Below, one piece after another: positions 36,291 through 46,142 of a DNA stretch of 64,000 nucleotides. How positions within the stretch are numbered: the first letter of the stretch is position 1; every line of letters begins with the position of its first letter. Source of the DNA: Qipengyuania flavescens (GTDB lineage Bacteria > Pseudomonadota > Alphaproteobacteria > Sphingomonadales > Sphingomonadaceae); NCBI RefSeq assembly GCF_029688735.1, contig NZ_JARULD010000006.1, positions 1-64,000 on the forward strand, written 5' to 3'. The notes under the pieces were generated by a model. It was not told where the DNA came from. It worked only from the letters and a program-made list of their open reading frames with translations, and did no database searches. The position numbers were made by a program, and so were the translations under genes.

Positions 36291-37742
36291 TCACAGATTC
36301 TTAAGCTTTTTTTGGCGCCGCCGCTGAGCGGAGGATCCGATGCCTATGGCTTCGCGGTATTTGGCGACCGTGCGCCGGGCGAGGTCGAAGCCTTCCTCGT
36401 TCAAGGTGTCGGCCAGCTTCTGGTCGGACAGGACCTTCTTCGGGTCTTCGCTGTCGCACAGCGCCTTGATGCGGGCCTTGATCGCTTCGCTGCTGGCGCC
36501 TTCGCCATCGGCCGCCGCTACGCCGCTGGAGAAGAAATACTTCAGCTCGAAGGTGCCGCGCGGGCAGGCGAGGTACTTGTTGCTGGTCACTCGGCTGACC
36601 GTGCTTTCGTGCATCTCGATCTCTTCGGCGACCTCCCGCAAGGTCAGCGGGCGCATGGCGGTGACGCCTTCGCGGAAAAAGCCTTCCTGTCGTTTCACGA
36701 TCTCTGCCGCGGTCTTCAGGATCGTCCGCTGACGCTGGTCGAGGGCGCGGATCAGCCAGTCGGCTTCGCTCAATTGCTCGTTGAGCCATGCGGTCGAAGC
36801 CTTGTCGCGCGCACCGGCCTTGAGCTCTAGATAATATTCGCGGTTCACGACGAGGCGCGGCAAGCTCGCCTCGTTGAGCCTGATGTCCCAGCCTTCGCTT
36901 TTCGGATTGAGCAAGACATCCGGGACGATCGCCGCCTCGCGCCCACCGCCATAGCGGCAACCGGGCTTGGGATCGTAGGATCGCAGTTCGGCCAGCATAT
37001 CGGCGAAATCCTCGTCGTCGACGCCGCAAATGCGTTTGAGGCGCGCAACATCGCCTGCGGCAAGGCGATCGAGATTGTCGATCAGCGCGGCCATGCAAGG
37101 GTCGTAGCGATCGGCTTCCTTCGCCTGCAGCGTCAGACATTCCGCCAGGCTGCGTGCGCCGACTCCGGTCGGGTCGAGCGACTGGACGAGCAGCAGCGCA
37201 TCCTCGACGTCCTCCTCGCTTGCGCCGAGTTCCTGCGCGATCCTGCCCAGATCGGTGTGGAGGTATCCTGCCTCGTCGAGCTCGCCGATGATCCGCAGGG
37301 CGATCAGCGCTTCGGTCTGCGAATAGGACGCCGCGCCGACCTGGTCGGAAAGGTGCTCGGCCAGCGTCGGGCCGTCGGAAGAGCGGTTTTCGAGGTCCGG
37401 CAGCTCGTCGCCGGACAAGGCTCCGGCGCTGGCGGCGCGGCCCCAGTCCCCGCCATCGCCGGGGGCCGCTTCGGGGTCGAGTGCGCGGTCGGAGACGTCG
37501 AGCGCTTCGGTGCCACCCATGTCCGGTGCGCTGTCGTGCTCTTCCGGACGAGCGGAAGTGTCCTCGCCCGCTTCGCGCCGCACTTCGCCCATTTCGAGCA
37601 GGGGATTGGACTCCAGCGCCTCGCCGACGAAGGTTTCGATTTCCAGATTGGACAGCGCGAGCAGCTTGATCGCCTGCTGCAATTGCGGCGTCATCACCAG
37701 CGACTGGGTTTGCCGGAGGTCGAGGCGAGGGGTCAGCGCCAT
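36291..37742 (-). CDS. rpoN: RNA polymerase sigma-54 factor
   Basis: The 483-residue protein has the Gln/Leu-rich region I (LDLRQTQSLVMTPQLQQAIKLL, split here after QSLVM), an acidic region II around residues 50-110, the core-binding domain, the HTH LREVAEEIEMHESTVSRVTSNKY (given in part), and the RpoN box ARRTVAKYRE at residues 455-464 for -24 recognition. No enhancer-binding protein is in the window. It lies between lptB and ctrA, all on the minus strand. Confidence 0.96.
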   Translation of the reverse strand: MALTPRLDLRQTQSLVMTPQLQQAIKLLALSNLEIETFVGEALESNPLLEMGEVRREAGEDTSARPEEHDSAPDMGGTEALDVSDRALDPEAAPGDGGDWGRAASAGALSGDELPDLENRSSDGPTLAEHLSDQVGAASYSQTEALIALRIIGELDEAGYLHTDLGRIAQELGASEEDVEDALLLVQSLDPTGVGARSLAECLTLQAKEADRYDPCMAALIDNLDRLAAGDVARLKRICGVDDEDFADMLAELRSYDPKPGCRYGGGREAAIVPDVLLNPKSEGWDIRLNEASLPRLVVNREYYLELKAGARDKASTAWLNEQLSEADWLIRALDQRQRTILKTAAEIVKRQEGFFREGVTAMRPLTLREVAEEIEMHESTVSRVTSNKYLACPRGTFELKYFFSSGVAAADGEGASSEAIKARIKALCDSEDPKKVLSDQKLADTLNEEGFDLARRTVAKYREAIGIGSSAQRRRQKKLKNL

Positions 37743-37768
37743 CGGAAGTCCTCAGGTTAGCGCGCGGC

Positions 37769-37843
37769 CTTCGACAGGCTCAGGCTGAGCGGGCTTTGCG
37801 CGGCCTCTATGTGCCACACCCGCTCATGCTGAGCCTGTCGAAG
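37769..37843. repeat. REP-like inverted repeat
   Basis: CTTCGACAGGCTCAGGCTGA... (37769-37793) and its near-complement ending in GAGCCTGTCGAAG (37819-37843) form 25-base arms with two mismatches and a 25-base spacer. The TTCGACAGGCTCAG core is a widespread dispersed repeat in sphingomonad genomes (from memory). It lies between lptB and rpoN and may affect mRNA stability or termination. Confidence 0.7.
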
Positions 37844-37866
37844 CACACGCGCTGGTCCTGCCGCAC

Positions 37867-38664
37867 TCACAGCGTAAAATTCTCGCCCAGATATAGTCGC
37901 TTCACGTTTTCGTCAGCGACCAGCGCCTGCGGCGTTCCCGCGAACAGGACCTGGCCACCGTAGATGATGCAGGCCCGGTCCACGATCTCCAGCGTTTCGC
38001 GCACATTGTGGTCGGTGATGAGTACGCCGATACCGCGCGTCTTCAGATCTTTGACAAGGTCGCGGATGTCGCTGATCGAGAGCGGGTCGATCCCGGCGAA
38101 GGGTTCGTCGAGCAGCATGATCGACGGCTTGGCCGCCAGCGCCCGGGCAATCTCGCAGCGGCGGCGCTCGCCTCCGGACAGCGCCATGGCCGGGCTGGTG
38201 CGCAGCCGCGTGAGGCCGAATTCGTCAAGCAGGCGTTCGAGTTCGGCAGCGCGCGTATCGGCATCGGGCTCGACCATTTCGAGCACGCAGTTGATGTTCT
38301 GCTCCACCGTCATGCCGCGAAAGATGCTGGTCTCCTGCGGCAGGTAGCCGAGGCCCAGGATCGCGCGGCGGTACATCGGCAGGTTGGTGACGTCCTGCCC
38401 GTCCATCAAGATGCGCCCGGCATCGGGGCGAACGAGACCCATGATCGAATAGAAGCAGGTCGTCTTGCCGGCCCCGTTCGGACCGAGCAGGCCCAGCACC
38501 TCGCCCTTGCCGACGCTGAGCGAAATGTCGGTCAGGACGGCGCGCTTGTCGTAGCTTTTGGCGATGGAAACGACTTCGAGGCCGCCCTGCGGGATCGGCG
38601 GGGCGGCGTCGTGAACCGGGTCGGCAACGGTGGCGGGATCGATATCGGCCATGTTGCGCGCCAT
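37867..38664 (-). CDS. lptB: LPS export ABC transporter ATPase LptB
   Basis: The 265-residue ATPase drives lipopolysaccharide extraction from the inner membrane. It has Walker A GPNGAGKT, the ABC signature LSGGERRR, and Walker B IMLLDEPFAGIDP followed by the switch histidine in ITDHNVRE. An N-terminal extension of about 25 residues (DIDPATVADPVHD...) precedes the core. ATG 38664 or 38652 could start; neither has a clear ribosome site. The upstream minus-strand region holds no lptA or lptC, which are often adjacent. Confidence 0.93.
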   Translation of the reverse strand: MARNMADIDPATVADPVHDAAPPIPQGGLEVVSIAKSYDKRAVLTDISLSVGKGEVLGLLGPNGAGKTTCFYSIMGLVRPDAGRILMDGQDVTNLPMYRRAILGLGYLPQETSIFRGMTVEQNINCVLEMVEPDADTRAAELERLLDEFGLTRLRTSPAMALSGGERRRCEIARALAAKPSIMLLDEPFAGIDPLSISDIRDLVKDLKTRGIGVLITDHNVRETLEIVDRACIIYGGQVLFAGTPQALVADENVKRLYLGENFTL

Positions 38665-38847
38665 ACGCAGACAGATCGCAGGTGAAAACCCTCGGACGCG
38701 TCTTCTTCGACGAATTGGCAGGAATCCTGCATGGACGACTTCCATGCCGATCCGGAACGGATTTGCGCACGTTCGTTGCGTGCGCTTGCCAGCCCGCAGT
38801 AAATTTGAAACAATACGACTCGGTTAGAGACATTCGGGGAGAGTGCC

Positions 38848-39222
38848 GTGAACAAGGCGCTACACGACGATCACGACGCACACACCGGCCGCCGCGCGTA
38901 TCTGCGGGACTGGCGCAAATCGATGAGCGACAATGTCGCGCTCGCTTTGCTGGTTTACACCGGTCTCCAGATTTTCGTGACCGTCCATGCGATGAAGCAG
39001 GGCATGAGCTCGATCGCCCCGTATCTCCTCCTGGTCGCTCTTGTTGTCGGCATCATTCCGTTCTGCCGCAAGTTCGAGCATCGCTGGACACGCCTCTCGG
39101 ATGAGGACGCGCATGATCCGGCACTGTCCGGCGCTTTTCGCCGCGACCAGATCGCGCTGTGGGCGCTGGCGATCGTCACGCCGCTGGCGCTGACCGCTTT
39201 CTTCCGGCTCATTTTCGGCTGA
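38848..39222 (+). CDS. three-helix hypothetical membrane protein
   Basis: The 124-residue product starts at GTG 38848, six bases after GGGGAG (38836-38841). Hydrophobic segments are at about residues 30-47, 58-72 and 102-122, with a charged KFEHRWTRLSDEDAHDP loop between the last two. No family is recognised. It is divergent from lptB. Confidence 0.6.
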   Translation: MNKALHDDHDAHTGRRAYLRDWRKSMSDNVALALLVYTGLQIFVTVHAMKQGMSSIAPYLLLVALVVGIIPFCRKFEHRWTRLSDEDAHDPALSGAFRRDQIALWALAIVTPLALTAFFRLIFG

Positions 39223-39314
39223 GCGAGGCAATCGCTCCGCGCGGGCTGGCAGTTGCCACGCCATGCGCACATGCCTACCTGCAAACGGATGACTATTATC
39301 CGTAAGCCTTCGCA

Positions 39315-40661
39315 ATGATCGATAGCGCCGCCGCGGTTGCGCGCTGCCAGGAACTCGTCGACCTCGCCCGGGCACGCGGTGCCGACGCCGCCGACGCTGC
39401 CTGCCGCGCCGGAGCATCGGAAAGTGTATCGGTCCGACTGGGGGAACTGGAAGAGGTCGAGCGCTCCGAAAGCGAGGAGATAAGCCTGCGGGTTTTCGTC
39501 GGCAGGCGATCGTCCTCCATCCAGACCAGCGACTTCGCGCCCGAAGGCCTCGCCATCCTTGCCGAGCGCGCGGTGGAAATGGCGCGGCTGGCTCCGGAGG
39601 ATCCCTATGGCGGGCTCGCCCCGGAAGACCGGCTGTTCAGCGGCGAGGCCACCGATCTCGAGCTGCTCGATCCGGACGATCCTTCGCCCGAAGAGTTGCG
39701 CGCTGCGGCAATGGCAGCAGAAGATGCCGCCCGCGCGGTGAACGGCGTAACCAATTCCAACGGGGGCAGTGCCGGTGCCTCGCGCAGCGTATTCGGCCTC
39801 GCCACCTCGAACGGCTTTGCGCGCGGCTATGCCAGCGGATCGCACACGCTCTCCGCAAGCGTGGTTGCGGGCGAGGGCGGCGGTATGGAAACCGATTACG
39901 CCTATCGCACGCAGCGCTTTCGCTCTGATCTCCCTGGAGCGGAGGAAATCGGCCGCGAGGCGGGCGAGCGGGCGGTGCGCAAGACGGGCTCCACCTCCAT
40001 GCCCTCGCGCAAGATGCCGGTCGTGTTCGAACCGCGAGTCGGCAATGGCGTGCTCGGCCACTTGCTCGCCGCGATGAGCGGGCCTGCGATCGCACGCAAA
40101 TCCAGCTTTCTCATCGGGCGCGAGGACGAGCAATTGTTCGACAGCGCCATCCGCGTACGCGAGGAACCGTTCCGCAAGCGTGGCCTGCGCTCGCGCTATT
40201 TCGATGGCGAGGGCGTGCCTTGCAGCGAGCGTCTCTTGGTCGAGGACGGGAAGATCGGTGGCTGGTTGACCAATGTCGCATCGGCCAACCAGCTCGATCT
40301 CGACCTGACGGGCCATGCCGGACGCGGCGGAGGCGGGGCGCCGGGTGTATCGGCCAGCAATATCATGCTCGATCCCGGCACGGTCTCGGTCGAAGATCTT
40401 ATCGCCGATATCGAGGACGGCCTCTTTGTCACCGGGCTCTTCGGCCAGGGCGTCAACCTCGTGACCGGCGATTACAGCCGCGGTGCGAGCGGCTTTCGCA
40501 TACGGGGTGGCGAGATTGCCGGTTCGGTATCGGAGATCACGATTGCCGGTACGCTGCCGGAGATGTTCCGCGCGCTGATCCCCGCAAACGACCTCGAACT
40601 GCAACGCGGCATAGATGTGCCGACCTTCCGCATCGACGGCATGGCGGTCGCGGGAGAGTGA
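39315..40661 (+). CDS. pmbA: TldD/PmbA-family protein (PmbA)
   Basis: The 448-residue protein has the PmbA half of the TldD-TldE protease: VYVGRRSSSIQTSDF-like strands near residue 62, the PVVFEPRVGNGVLGHLL segment, and the glycine-rich GHAGRGGGGAPGVSASNI region around residues 335-350. With TldD, which carries the metal site, it matures peptides and degrades free chains. No tldD is in the window. It is followed after two bases by the BON-MscS gene. Confidence 0.9.
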   Translation: MIDSAAAVARCQELVDLARARGADAADAACRAGASESVSVRLGELEEVERSESEEISLRVFVGRRSSSIQTSDFAPEGLAILAERAVEMARLAPEDPYGGLAPEDRLFSGEATDLELLDPDDPSPEELRAAAMAAEDAARAVNGVTNSNGGSAGASRSVFGLATSNGFARGYASGSHTLSASVVAGEGGGMETDYAYRTQRFRSDLPGAEEIGREAGERAVRKTGSTSMPSRKMPVVFEPRVGNGVLGHLLAAMSGPAIARKSSFLIGREDEQLFDSAIRVREEPFRKRGLRSRYFDGEGVPCSERLLVEDGKIGGWLTNVASANQLDLDLTGHAGRGGGGAPGVSASNIMLDPGTVSVEDLIADIEDGLFVTGLFGQGVNLVTGDYSRGASGFRIRGGEIAGSVSEITIAGTLPEMFRALIPANDLELQRGIDVPTFRIDGMAVAGE

Positions 40662-40663
40662 TC

Positions 40664-42040
40664 ATGCGGCTCCTCTTCCTCCTCATGCTGCTGATCGCTG
40701 CTCCGCTGTCCGCGCAACTCGTCGAGCCTGCGCCGAGCGAGGAGCCGCAGCCCACGCCGACGCAAACGATTGCCGCGACGCAAGGCGCGGGCGACGACGA
40801 CCGCATCGCGAGCCGCATCTCCGGCATCTTCGCCGCGCTGCCAGCCTTCGAGCAAGTGTCGGTCGAGGTGAACGAAGGCGTCGTTGCTCTGTCAGGCACC
40901 GTGCCTGCCGAAGAGGATGTTGCCCGCGCGGAGGAGATCGCATCGCGCGTTGCGGGCGTGGTGACAGTCGAAAACGGGCTGGAGCGCGACGTCTCGCTGG
41001 CGGCAGGCACGGCGGGACTTACCAGCCTTGCCGATCGGTGGAGCGATCTGGTCAGGATGCTGCCGCTGATTGCCGTCGCGCTGCTGGTGTGGGCGGGGAT
41101 CGTACTGCTCGGCTATCTGATCGCGGGCCTCGGATCGCTCTGGCACCGGATCGCGCCCAACGGCTTCCTTGCCGAGCTGATCGCAAGCGCCATCCGCTTC
41201 ATCGTTGTCGTCGGCGGGCTGGTGATCGCGCTGGACATGATCGGGGCGACGGCGCTGCTCGGCGCGGTGCTGGGCGGGGCGGGCGTCATTGGCCTGGCGC
41301 TGGGTTTCGCCATGCGCGAGACGGTCGAGAACTATGTCGCTTCGCTGATGCTGAGCCTGCGCCAGCCCTTCCGCGCCAACGACCACGTGCTGATCGACGA
41401 TCTCGAGGGCCGCGTCATCCGCCTGACCAGCCGGGCAACGGTTCTGATGACGCTGGACGGCAATCACCTGCGTATTCCGAACGGTCAGGTCTTCAAGGCG
41501 GTCATCACGAATTACACCCGCAATCCGCAGCGCCGCTTCGAGTTCGACCTTGGCGTAGATGCGGACGACGACGCACGGGCCGCGCGAAAGCTCGGCCGTG
41601 ATACGCTGGCGGAGCTGGACTTCGTGCTTGCCGATCCACCGCCCGAAGCGCGGATCATCGAAGTGGGCGATTCCAATGTTGTCATTCGCTTCCTCGGCTG
41701 GATCGACCAGGGCCAGACAGATTGGTGGAAAGCGCAAACCATCGCGATCCCGGCGGTAAAAACCGCGCTCGAGGATGCCGGATTCGGCCTGCCCGAGCCG
41801 ATCTATCGCCTTCGCTTCGACCCGCGCTCCGCCAGCGTACCGTTCGAGAGCGGCACGGCGTCGACTGAAACGAAGGCGCGCGGCGAGCAGCAGAAGCCCG
41901 TCCGCCAGATTACCGTGACCGAAGCAGACGAGGACGTCCGCCCGACAGACGAGATCGCGCAGATGGTCGATGCGGAGCGGCGCCAGGGCGGGACCGAGCA
42001 GGAAAAGGACCTGCTCGATCATTCGCGTCCTGTCGAGTAG
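40664..42040 (+). CDS. MscS-family channel with N-terminal BON domain
   Basis: The 458-residue protein has a signal peptide (residues 1-18), a periplasmic BON domain (about 44-106, VSVEVNEGVVALSGTVP), then three transmembrane helices. The MscS pore helix GAVLGGAGVIGLALGFAMRE follows, with the beta domain (HVLIDDLEGRV, IPNGQVFKAVITNYTRNP) and a long acidic cytoplasmic tail. It should gate under membrane tension, with BON binding phospholipid. ATG 40664 is used; GGGAGAG precedes it. Confidence 0.88.
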   Translation: MRLLFLLMLLIAAPLSAQLVEPAPSEEPQPTPTQTIAATQGAGDDDRIASRISGIFAALPAFEQVSVEVNEGVVALSGTVPAEEDVARAEEIASRVAGVVTVENGLERDVSLAAGTAGLTSLADRWSDLVRMLPLIAVALLVWAGIVLLGYLIAGLGSLWHRIAPNGFLAELIASAIRFIVVVGGLVIALDMIGATALLGAVLGGAGVIGLALGFAMRETVENYVASLMLSLRQPFRANDHVLIDDLEGRVIRLTSRATVLMTLDGNHLRIPNGQVFKAVITNYTRNPQRRFEFDLGVDADDDARAARKLGRDTLAELDFVLADPPPEARIIEVGDSNVVIRFLGWIDQGQTDWWKAQTIAIPAVKTALEDAGFGLPEPIYRLRFDPRSASVPFESGTASTETKARGEQQKPVRQITVTEADEDVRPTDEIAQMVDAERRQGGTEQEKDLLDHSRPVE

Positions 42041-42043
42041 CGC

Positions 42044-42577
42044 CTACTTGTCGTTTTCGTAACGCTCGATGCTTTCCAGCACGATCCGGCGCGCTTCGGC
42101 GGCATCGCCCCAGGCACCGATGCGGACCCACTTCTCTTTTTCGAGATCCTTGTAGTGGGTGAAGAAGTGCTCGATCTGCTGGAAGATGATGCTCGGCAGG
42201 TCCTTGGTCTCGCCGACATCGGAATAATAAGGGAAAGTCGTGTCGACCGGCACGCAGATCAGCTTCTCGTCGCCGCCATGCTCGTCTTCGAGGTTCAGCA
42301 CCCCGATCGGCCGGGCGCGCACGACGCAGCCGGCAATGAAGGGCGAGCGGGCGATGACCAACGCATCCAGTGGGTCGCCATCGGGGCTGAGCGTGTGGGG
42401 CACGAAGCCGTAGTTCGCCGGATAGCGCATCGGGGTGTGCAGGATCCGGTCGACGAACAGCGCGCCGCTGTCCTTGTCGAACTCGTACTTCACCGGTTCG
42501 CCGCCGGTCGGCACTTCGATGATGACATTGAGACTTTCGGGCGGATTGTCGCCCACGGGGATCATGTCGATGCGCAT
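42044..42577 (-). CDS. ppa: inorganic pyrophosphatase
   Basis: The 177-residue family I enzyme hydrolyses pyrophosphate. The metal signature DGDPLD is at residues 66-71, with YEFDKDSGAL for substrate binding and the DLEKEKWV segment near the end. Length is normal. It is convergent with the channel gene (three bases apart) and divergent from hisS across a 223-base gap where nothing else was seen. Confidence 0.95.
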   Translation of the reverse strand: MRIDMIPVGDNPPESLNVIIEVPTGGEPVKYEFDKDSGALFVDRILHTPMRYPANYGFVPHTLSPDGDPLDALVIARSPFIAGCVVRARPIGVLNLEDEHGGDEKLICVPVDTTFPYYSDVGETKDLPSIIFQQIEHFFTHYKDLEKEKWVRIGAWGDAAEARRIVLESIERYENDK

Positions 42578-42800
42578 TCTGGCTCTCTAATCTATTTCAG
42601 GTCGTTGCAGCCCCTCTCCCCAGAAAGACTTCGCGGGGGCCTCTAGCGGCGGGCGGGCGACTACGAAAGAGCCAATCCGATTCAAATTGTGGCTGCGCCG
42701 CCGGACTTCTTTTTCTCCGTCGCTCGTCCCTCCGCGCTTCTGCGAGAAACCGAACGGCGCGACGATTGCGGAATGCCTGCCGAGCGACTAATCGCGCGCC

Positions 42801-44036
42801 ATGTCGAAAACACCCCAAGCCATCCGCGGAACGCAGGACATATTCGGACCCGACGCGGAAGCCTTCGCCTTCGTGGTCGAGACCTTCGAGCGCGTGCGCA
42901 AGCTCTATCGCTTCCGTCGGGTGGAGATGCCCGTGTTCGAGAAGACCGAGGTGTTCAGCCGCGCGATCGGCGAGACGACCGATGTGGTCTCCAAGGAGAT
43001 GTACAGCTTCGAGGATCGCGGCGGCGACAGCCTGACGCTGCGCCCCGAATTCACAGCCGGGATCGCGCGCGCCTATCTTTCGAACGGCTGGCAGCAGCAT
43101 GCGCCGCTGAAGGTCGCGACACACGGCCCGCTGTTCCGCTACGAGCGGCCGCAGAAGGGCCGCTATCGCCAGTTTCACCAGATCGACGCGGAAATCATCG
43201 GTGCCGCCGAACCGCAGGCGGACGTGGAACTGCTCGCGATGGCCGACCAGTTGCTGAAGGAGCTCGGCATCGATGGTGTGACGCTGTACCTCAACACGCT
43301 GGGCGACGGCGACAGCCGCGAAGCCTGGCGCGCGGCGCTGGTCGAGCACTTCCGCGCGGTGAAAGACGAACTTTCCGAGGATTCGCAGGAGCGGCTCGAG
43401 AAGAACCCGCTCCGCATCCTCGACAGCAAAGATCGCCGCGACCAGCGGTTCGTAGCGGATGCGCCTAAGATCGACCAGTTTCTGTCCGGCGATGCACGCG
43501 CGTTCTTCGATGCGGTGACGAGCGGCCTCGATGCTGCGGGCGTGAAGTGGACGCGGGCCGAAAGCCTGGTGCGCGGACTCGACTATTACCGGCACACGGC
43601 ATTCGAATTCATTCCCGACGAGGGCAGCGAGGCGGCGTCGAAGCTCGGCTCGCAGAGCACGATCCTGGGCGGCGGCCGCTACGACGGGCTGATGGAAAGC
43701 CTTGGCGGCGCGCCGACACCCGCGGTGGGTTGGGCTGCGGGGATCGAGCGCTTGGCGATGCTGGTTGGAGACCGGGTCGAGCCCAAGGCGGACGTGATCG
43801 TCGTAGTGGAGAACGATGACCTCATCGACAGTGCCATCGCAGCCATCGCCAGAATTAGAGCGGGCGGGCATCCCGCTGAACTCATGGCGACCGGTAGTCC
43901 GCGCAAGCGGTTCGACAAAGCTGTGAAGGCCGGGGCAAACAAGATCGTCGCTTTCGACATGCGCGATGGCGCCGAGCATGTCCGGATCAAGGCTGATGAC
44001 GAAGAAACGGCGTCACTCGTGAAGCTGCTCGGCTGA
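42801..44036 (+). CDS. hisS: histidyl-tRNA synthetase
   Basis: The 411-residue class II synthetase charges tRNA(His). Motif 1 to motif 3 are visible as [38 protein letters not shown] and [14 protein letters not shown], and the histidine-A loops are [14 protein letters not shown] short C-terminal anticodon-binding domain follows. No His-codon leader peptide was seen upstream. It precedes prfA by three bases. Confidence 0.96.
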   Translation: MSKTPQAIRGTQDIFGPDAEAFAFVVETFERVRKLYRFRRVEMPVFEKTEVFSRAIGETTDVVSKEMYSFEDRGGDSLTLRPEFTAGIARAYLSNGWQQHAPLKVATHGPLFRYERPQKGRYRQFHQIDAEIIGAAEPQADVELLAMADQLLKELGIDGVTLYLNTLGDGDSREAWRAALVEHFRAVKDELSEDSQERLEKNPLRILDSKDRRDQRFVADAPKIDQFLSGDARAFFDAVTSGLDAAGVKWTRAESLVRGLDYYRHTAFEFIPDEGSEAASKLGSQSTILGGGRYDGLMESLGGAPTPAVGWAAGIERLAMLVGDRVEPKADVIVVVENDDLIDSAIAAIARIRAGGHPAELMATGSPRKRFDKAVKAGANKIVAFDMRDGAEHVRIKADDEETASLVKLLG

Positions 44037-44039
44037 CCC

Positions 44040-45107
44040 ATGACCATCCCAGCCGAACGCCTCGACCAGATCGCCCATCGCTTCGCCGAGCTCGAGGCGC
44101 GCATGGCGTCGGGCCAGCTTGAGGGGGAGGAATTCGTCCAGGCATCGCGCGATTATGCCGAGCTGGAGCCGGTGGCGAAGGTTGCCGCCGAGGTTAAGGC
44201 CGCGCGCGAGGAGATTGCGAGCCTCGAGGAGATGCTCGCCGATCCTGAAATGAAAGCGATGGCGGAGGAGGAACTCGGTAGCCTGCGCAAGCGCCTGCCC
44301 GAAGCCGAGCGCGAACTGGCCGTCGCCATGCTGCCGCGCGATTCGGCCGACAACAAGCCTGCCATGCTCGAAATCCGCGCTGGCACCGGCGGGGACGAGG
44401 CGGCGCTGTTCGCAGGTGATCTCTACCGCATGTACGAGCGCTTCGCCGCCGAGCAGGGCTGGAAGGTCGAACCGGTCAGCATGAGCCCCAGCGAAGTCGG
44501 CGGCTTCAAGGAAATCGTCGCCAACGTCACCGGCAGCGGCGTGTTCGCCAAGCTCAAGTTCGAAAGCGGCGTCCACCGCGTCCAGCGCGTGCCCGAGACC
44601 GAGAGCGGCGGGCGCATCCATACCTCCGCCGCCACCGTGGCGGTGCTGCCGGAGCCGGACGAGGTCGATGTGCAGATCGATCCGGGCGACCTCAAGATCG
44701 ACACCTATCGCGCCAGCGGAGCGGGCGGCCAGCACGTCAACACCACCGATTCCGCGATCCGCATCACGCATGAGCCGACCGGCCTCGTCGTTACCTGCCA
44801 GGACGGGCGCAGCCAGCACAAGAACAAGGAAAAGGCGATGCAGGTCCTGCGCGCGCGGCTCTACGAGCAGCAGCGCGAGGCGACGCAGGGCGCCGAGGCC
44901 GAGGCGCGCAAGGCCATGGTCGGCAGCGGCGACCGCTCCGAACGCATCCGCACCTACAACTTCCCTCAGGGGCGCGTGACCGACCACCGCATCGGCCTGA
45001 CGCTGCAAAAGCTGCCACAGATCATCGCCGGGCCGGGGCTTGGCGAACTGGTCGACGCGCTGATCGCCGAGGACGAGGCCAAGCGCCTCGCGGCGATGGC
45101 GGAGTGA
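44040..45107 (+). CDS. prfA: peptide chain release factor 1
   Basis: The 355-residue protein releases peptides at UAA and UAG. The catalytic GGQ is Gly229-Gly230-Gln231 ([15 protein letters not shown]). The stop-codon-reading PxT is Pro185-Glu186-Thr187 ([15 protein letters not shown]); E. coli has PAT there. Start ATG 44040 lies three bases after hisS. Its stop overlaps the prmC start by four bases (GTGA). Confidence 0.95.
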   Translation: MTIPAERLDQIAHRFAELEARMASGQLEGEEFVQASRDYAELEPVAKVAAEVKAAREEIASLEEMLADPEMKAMAEEELGSLRKRLPEAERELAVAMLPRDSADNKPAMLEIRAGTGGDEAALFAGDLYRMYERFAAEQGWKVEPVSMSPSEVGGFKEIVANVTGSGVFAKLKFESGVHRVQRVPETESGGRIHTSAATVAVLPEPDEVDVQIDPGDLKIDTYRASGAGGQHVNTTDSAIRITHEPTGLVVTCQDGRSQHKNKEKAMQVLRARLYEQQREATQGAEAEARKAMVGSGDRSERIRTYNFPQGRVTDHRIGLTLQKLPQIIAGPGLGELVDALIAEDEAKRLAAMAE

Positions 45108-45925
45108 GCGTCGGCGACGCTGTTCGCGACGCGGCACAGCGCCTCTCTGCCACCAGCGACACCGCACGGCTGGATGCCGAACTGCTGATGGCGCATGCGC
45201 TCGGCACAACGCGTTCGGACTTGCTGATGAAGTATATGCGGGACGAGGCGCCTGCCAGCTTCGATGCTTACCTCGAGCGGCGCTCGGCAAATGAACCCGT
45301 GGCTCATATTCTCGGGCGGCAGGAGTTCTTCGGGCTCGACTTCGCCGTCACGAAAGACACGCTGATCCCGCGTGGCGACAGCGAGACCATCGTGCAGGCC
45401 GCTCTCGATCATGCGAGGCTCGATGCGCGGGTGCTGGACATGGGCACCGGGAGCGGCGCGTTGCTGCTGGCTTTCCTCGCCGAGCGCCCCGCCGCGACGG
45501 GCATGGGGATCGATCTATCGCCTGCCGCCCTGGCCGTGGCGCAAGGGAACAGCGAAGCGCTCGGCCTCGCCGATCGAGCGGACTTTCGCGTCGCAAGCTG
45601 GCTGGACGATGGCTGGGCCGACGATCTCGGCAAGTTCGACCTGATCCTGTGCAACCCGCCCTATGTCGAGGACGATGCCGAGCTCGATCCCGATGTGCGC
45701 AACTACGAACCGGCCTCCGCCTTGTTCGCCGGACCAGAGGGGCTTGACGACTATCGCGCCGTCGTCCCCCAACTTGGCAAGCTCTTTTTGCCGGACGGCA
45801 TCGCCGTGCTCGAAATCGGCTGGAAACAGGCGGACGCGGTGTCGGCTATCGCCCGCGAATCGGGGTTCGAAACCGAGCTGCGCAGGGACCTCGCGGGCCG
45901 CCCCCGGGCATTGATTCTCAGATAG
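45104..45925 (+). CDS. prmC: release factor glutamine methyltransferase
   Basis: The 273-residue enzyme methylates the glutamine of the release factor GGQ motif. It has the SAM loop [12 protein letters not shown] and the catalytic NPPY at residues 184-187 ([11 protein letters not shown]), plus an N-terminal helical domain that binds the factor. GTG 45104 overlaps the prfA stop; the pairing with its substrate gene is the standard one. Confidence 0.95.
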   Translation: MSVGDAVRDAAQRLSATSDTARLDAELLMAHALGTTRSDLLMKYMRDEAPASFDAYLERRSANEPVAHILGRQEFFGLDFAVTKDTLIPRGDSETIVQAALDHARLDARVLDMGTGSGALLLAFLAERPAATGMGIDLSPAALAVAQGNSEALGLADRADFRVASWLDDGWADDLGKFDLILCNPPYVEDDAELDPDVRNYEPASALFAGPEGLDDYRAVVPQLGKLFLPDGIAVLEIGWKQADAVSAIARESGFETELRRDLAGRPRALILR

Positions 45926-46142
45926 GGGTTGGCAAAGCCGATTCGACCCTTTACCTCTGGCCACAGGCCAGTGGTGCGCGGCATGTCCGACCCGGTGACC
46001 TAAGCCCCGACATATGCAGTTCCGGTGCGCGGCCCTTAAAGCCTCGCATACCATGCAGGAAAACGGGGCACGCGCCATGCGACAAGCGCGGGCGCGCAAG
46101 GGGCAAGGCGGCCATAGGCGGACCGGGGGTCCGCGCCGCGCC

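Noticed and set aside
42597-43979. 460-residue frame antisense to hisS
   Set aside because: A shadow of hisS with arginine/histidine-rich, low-information translation.
45957-45971. CTGGCC-ACA-GGCCAG hairpin after prmC
   Set aside because: Short stem without a T-tract; it may be chance in GC-rich DNA, so it is not listed as a terminator.
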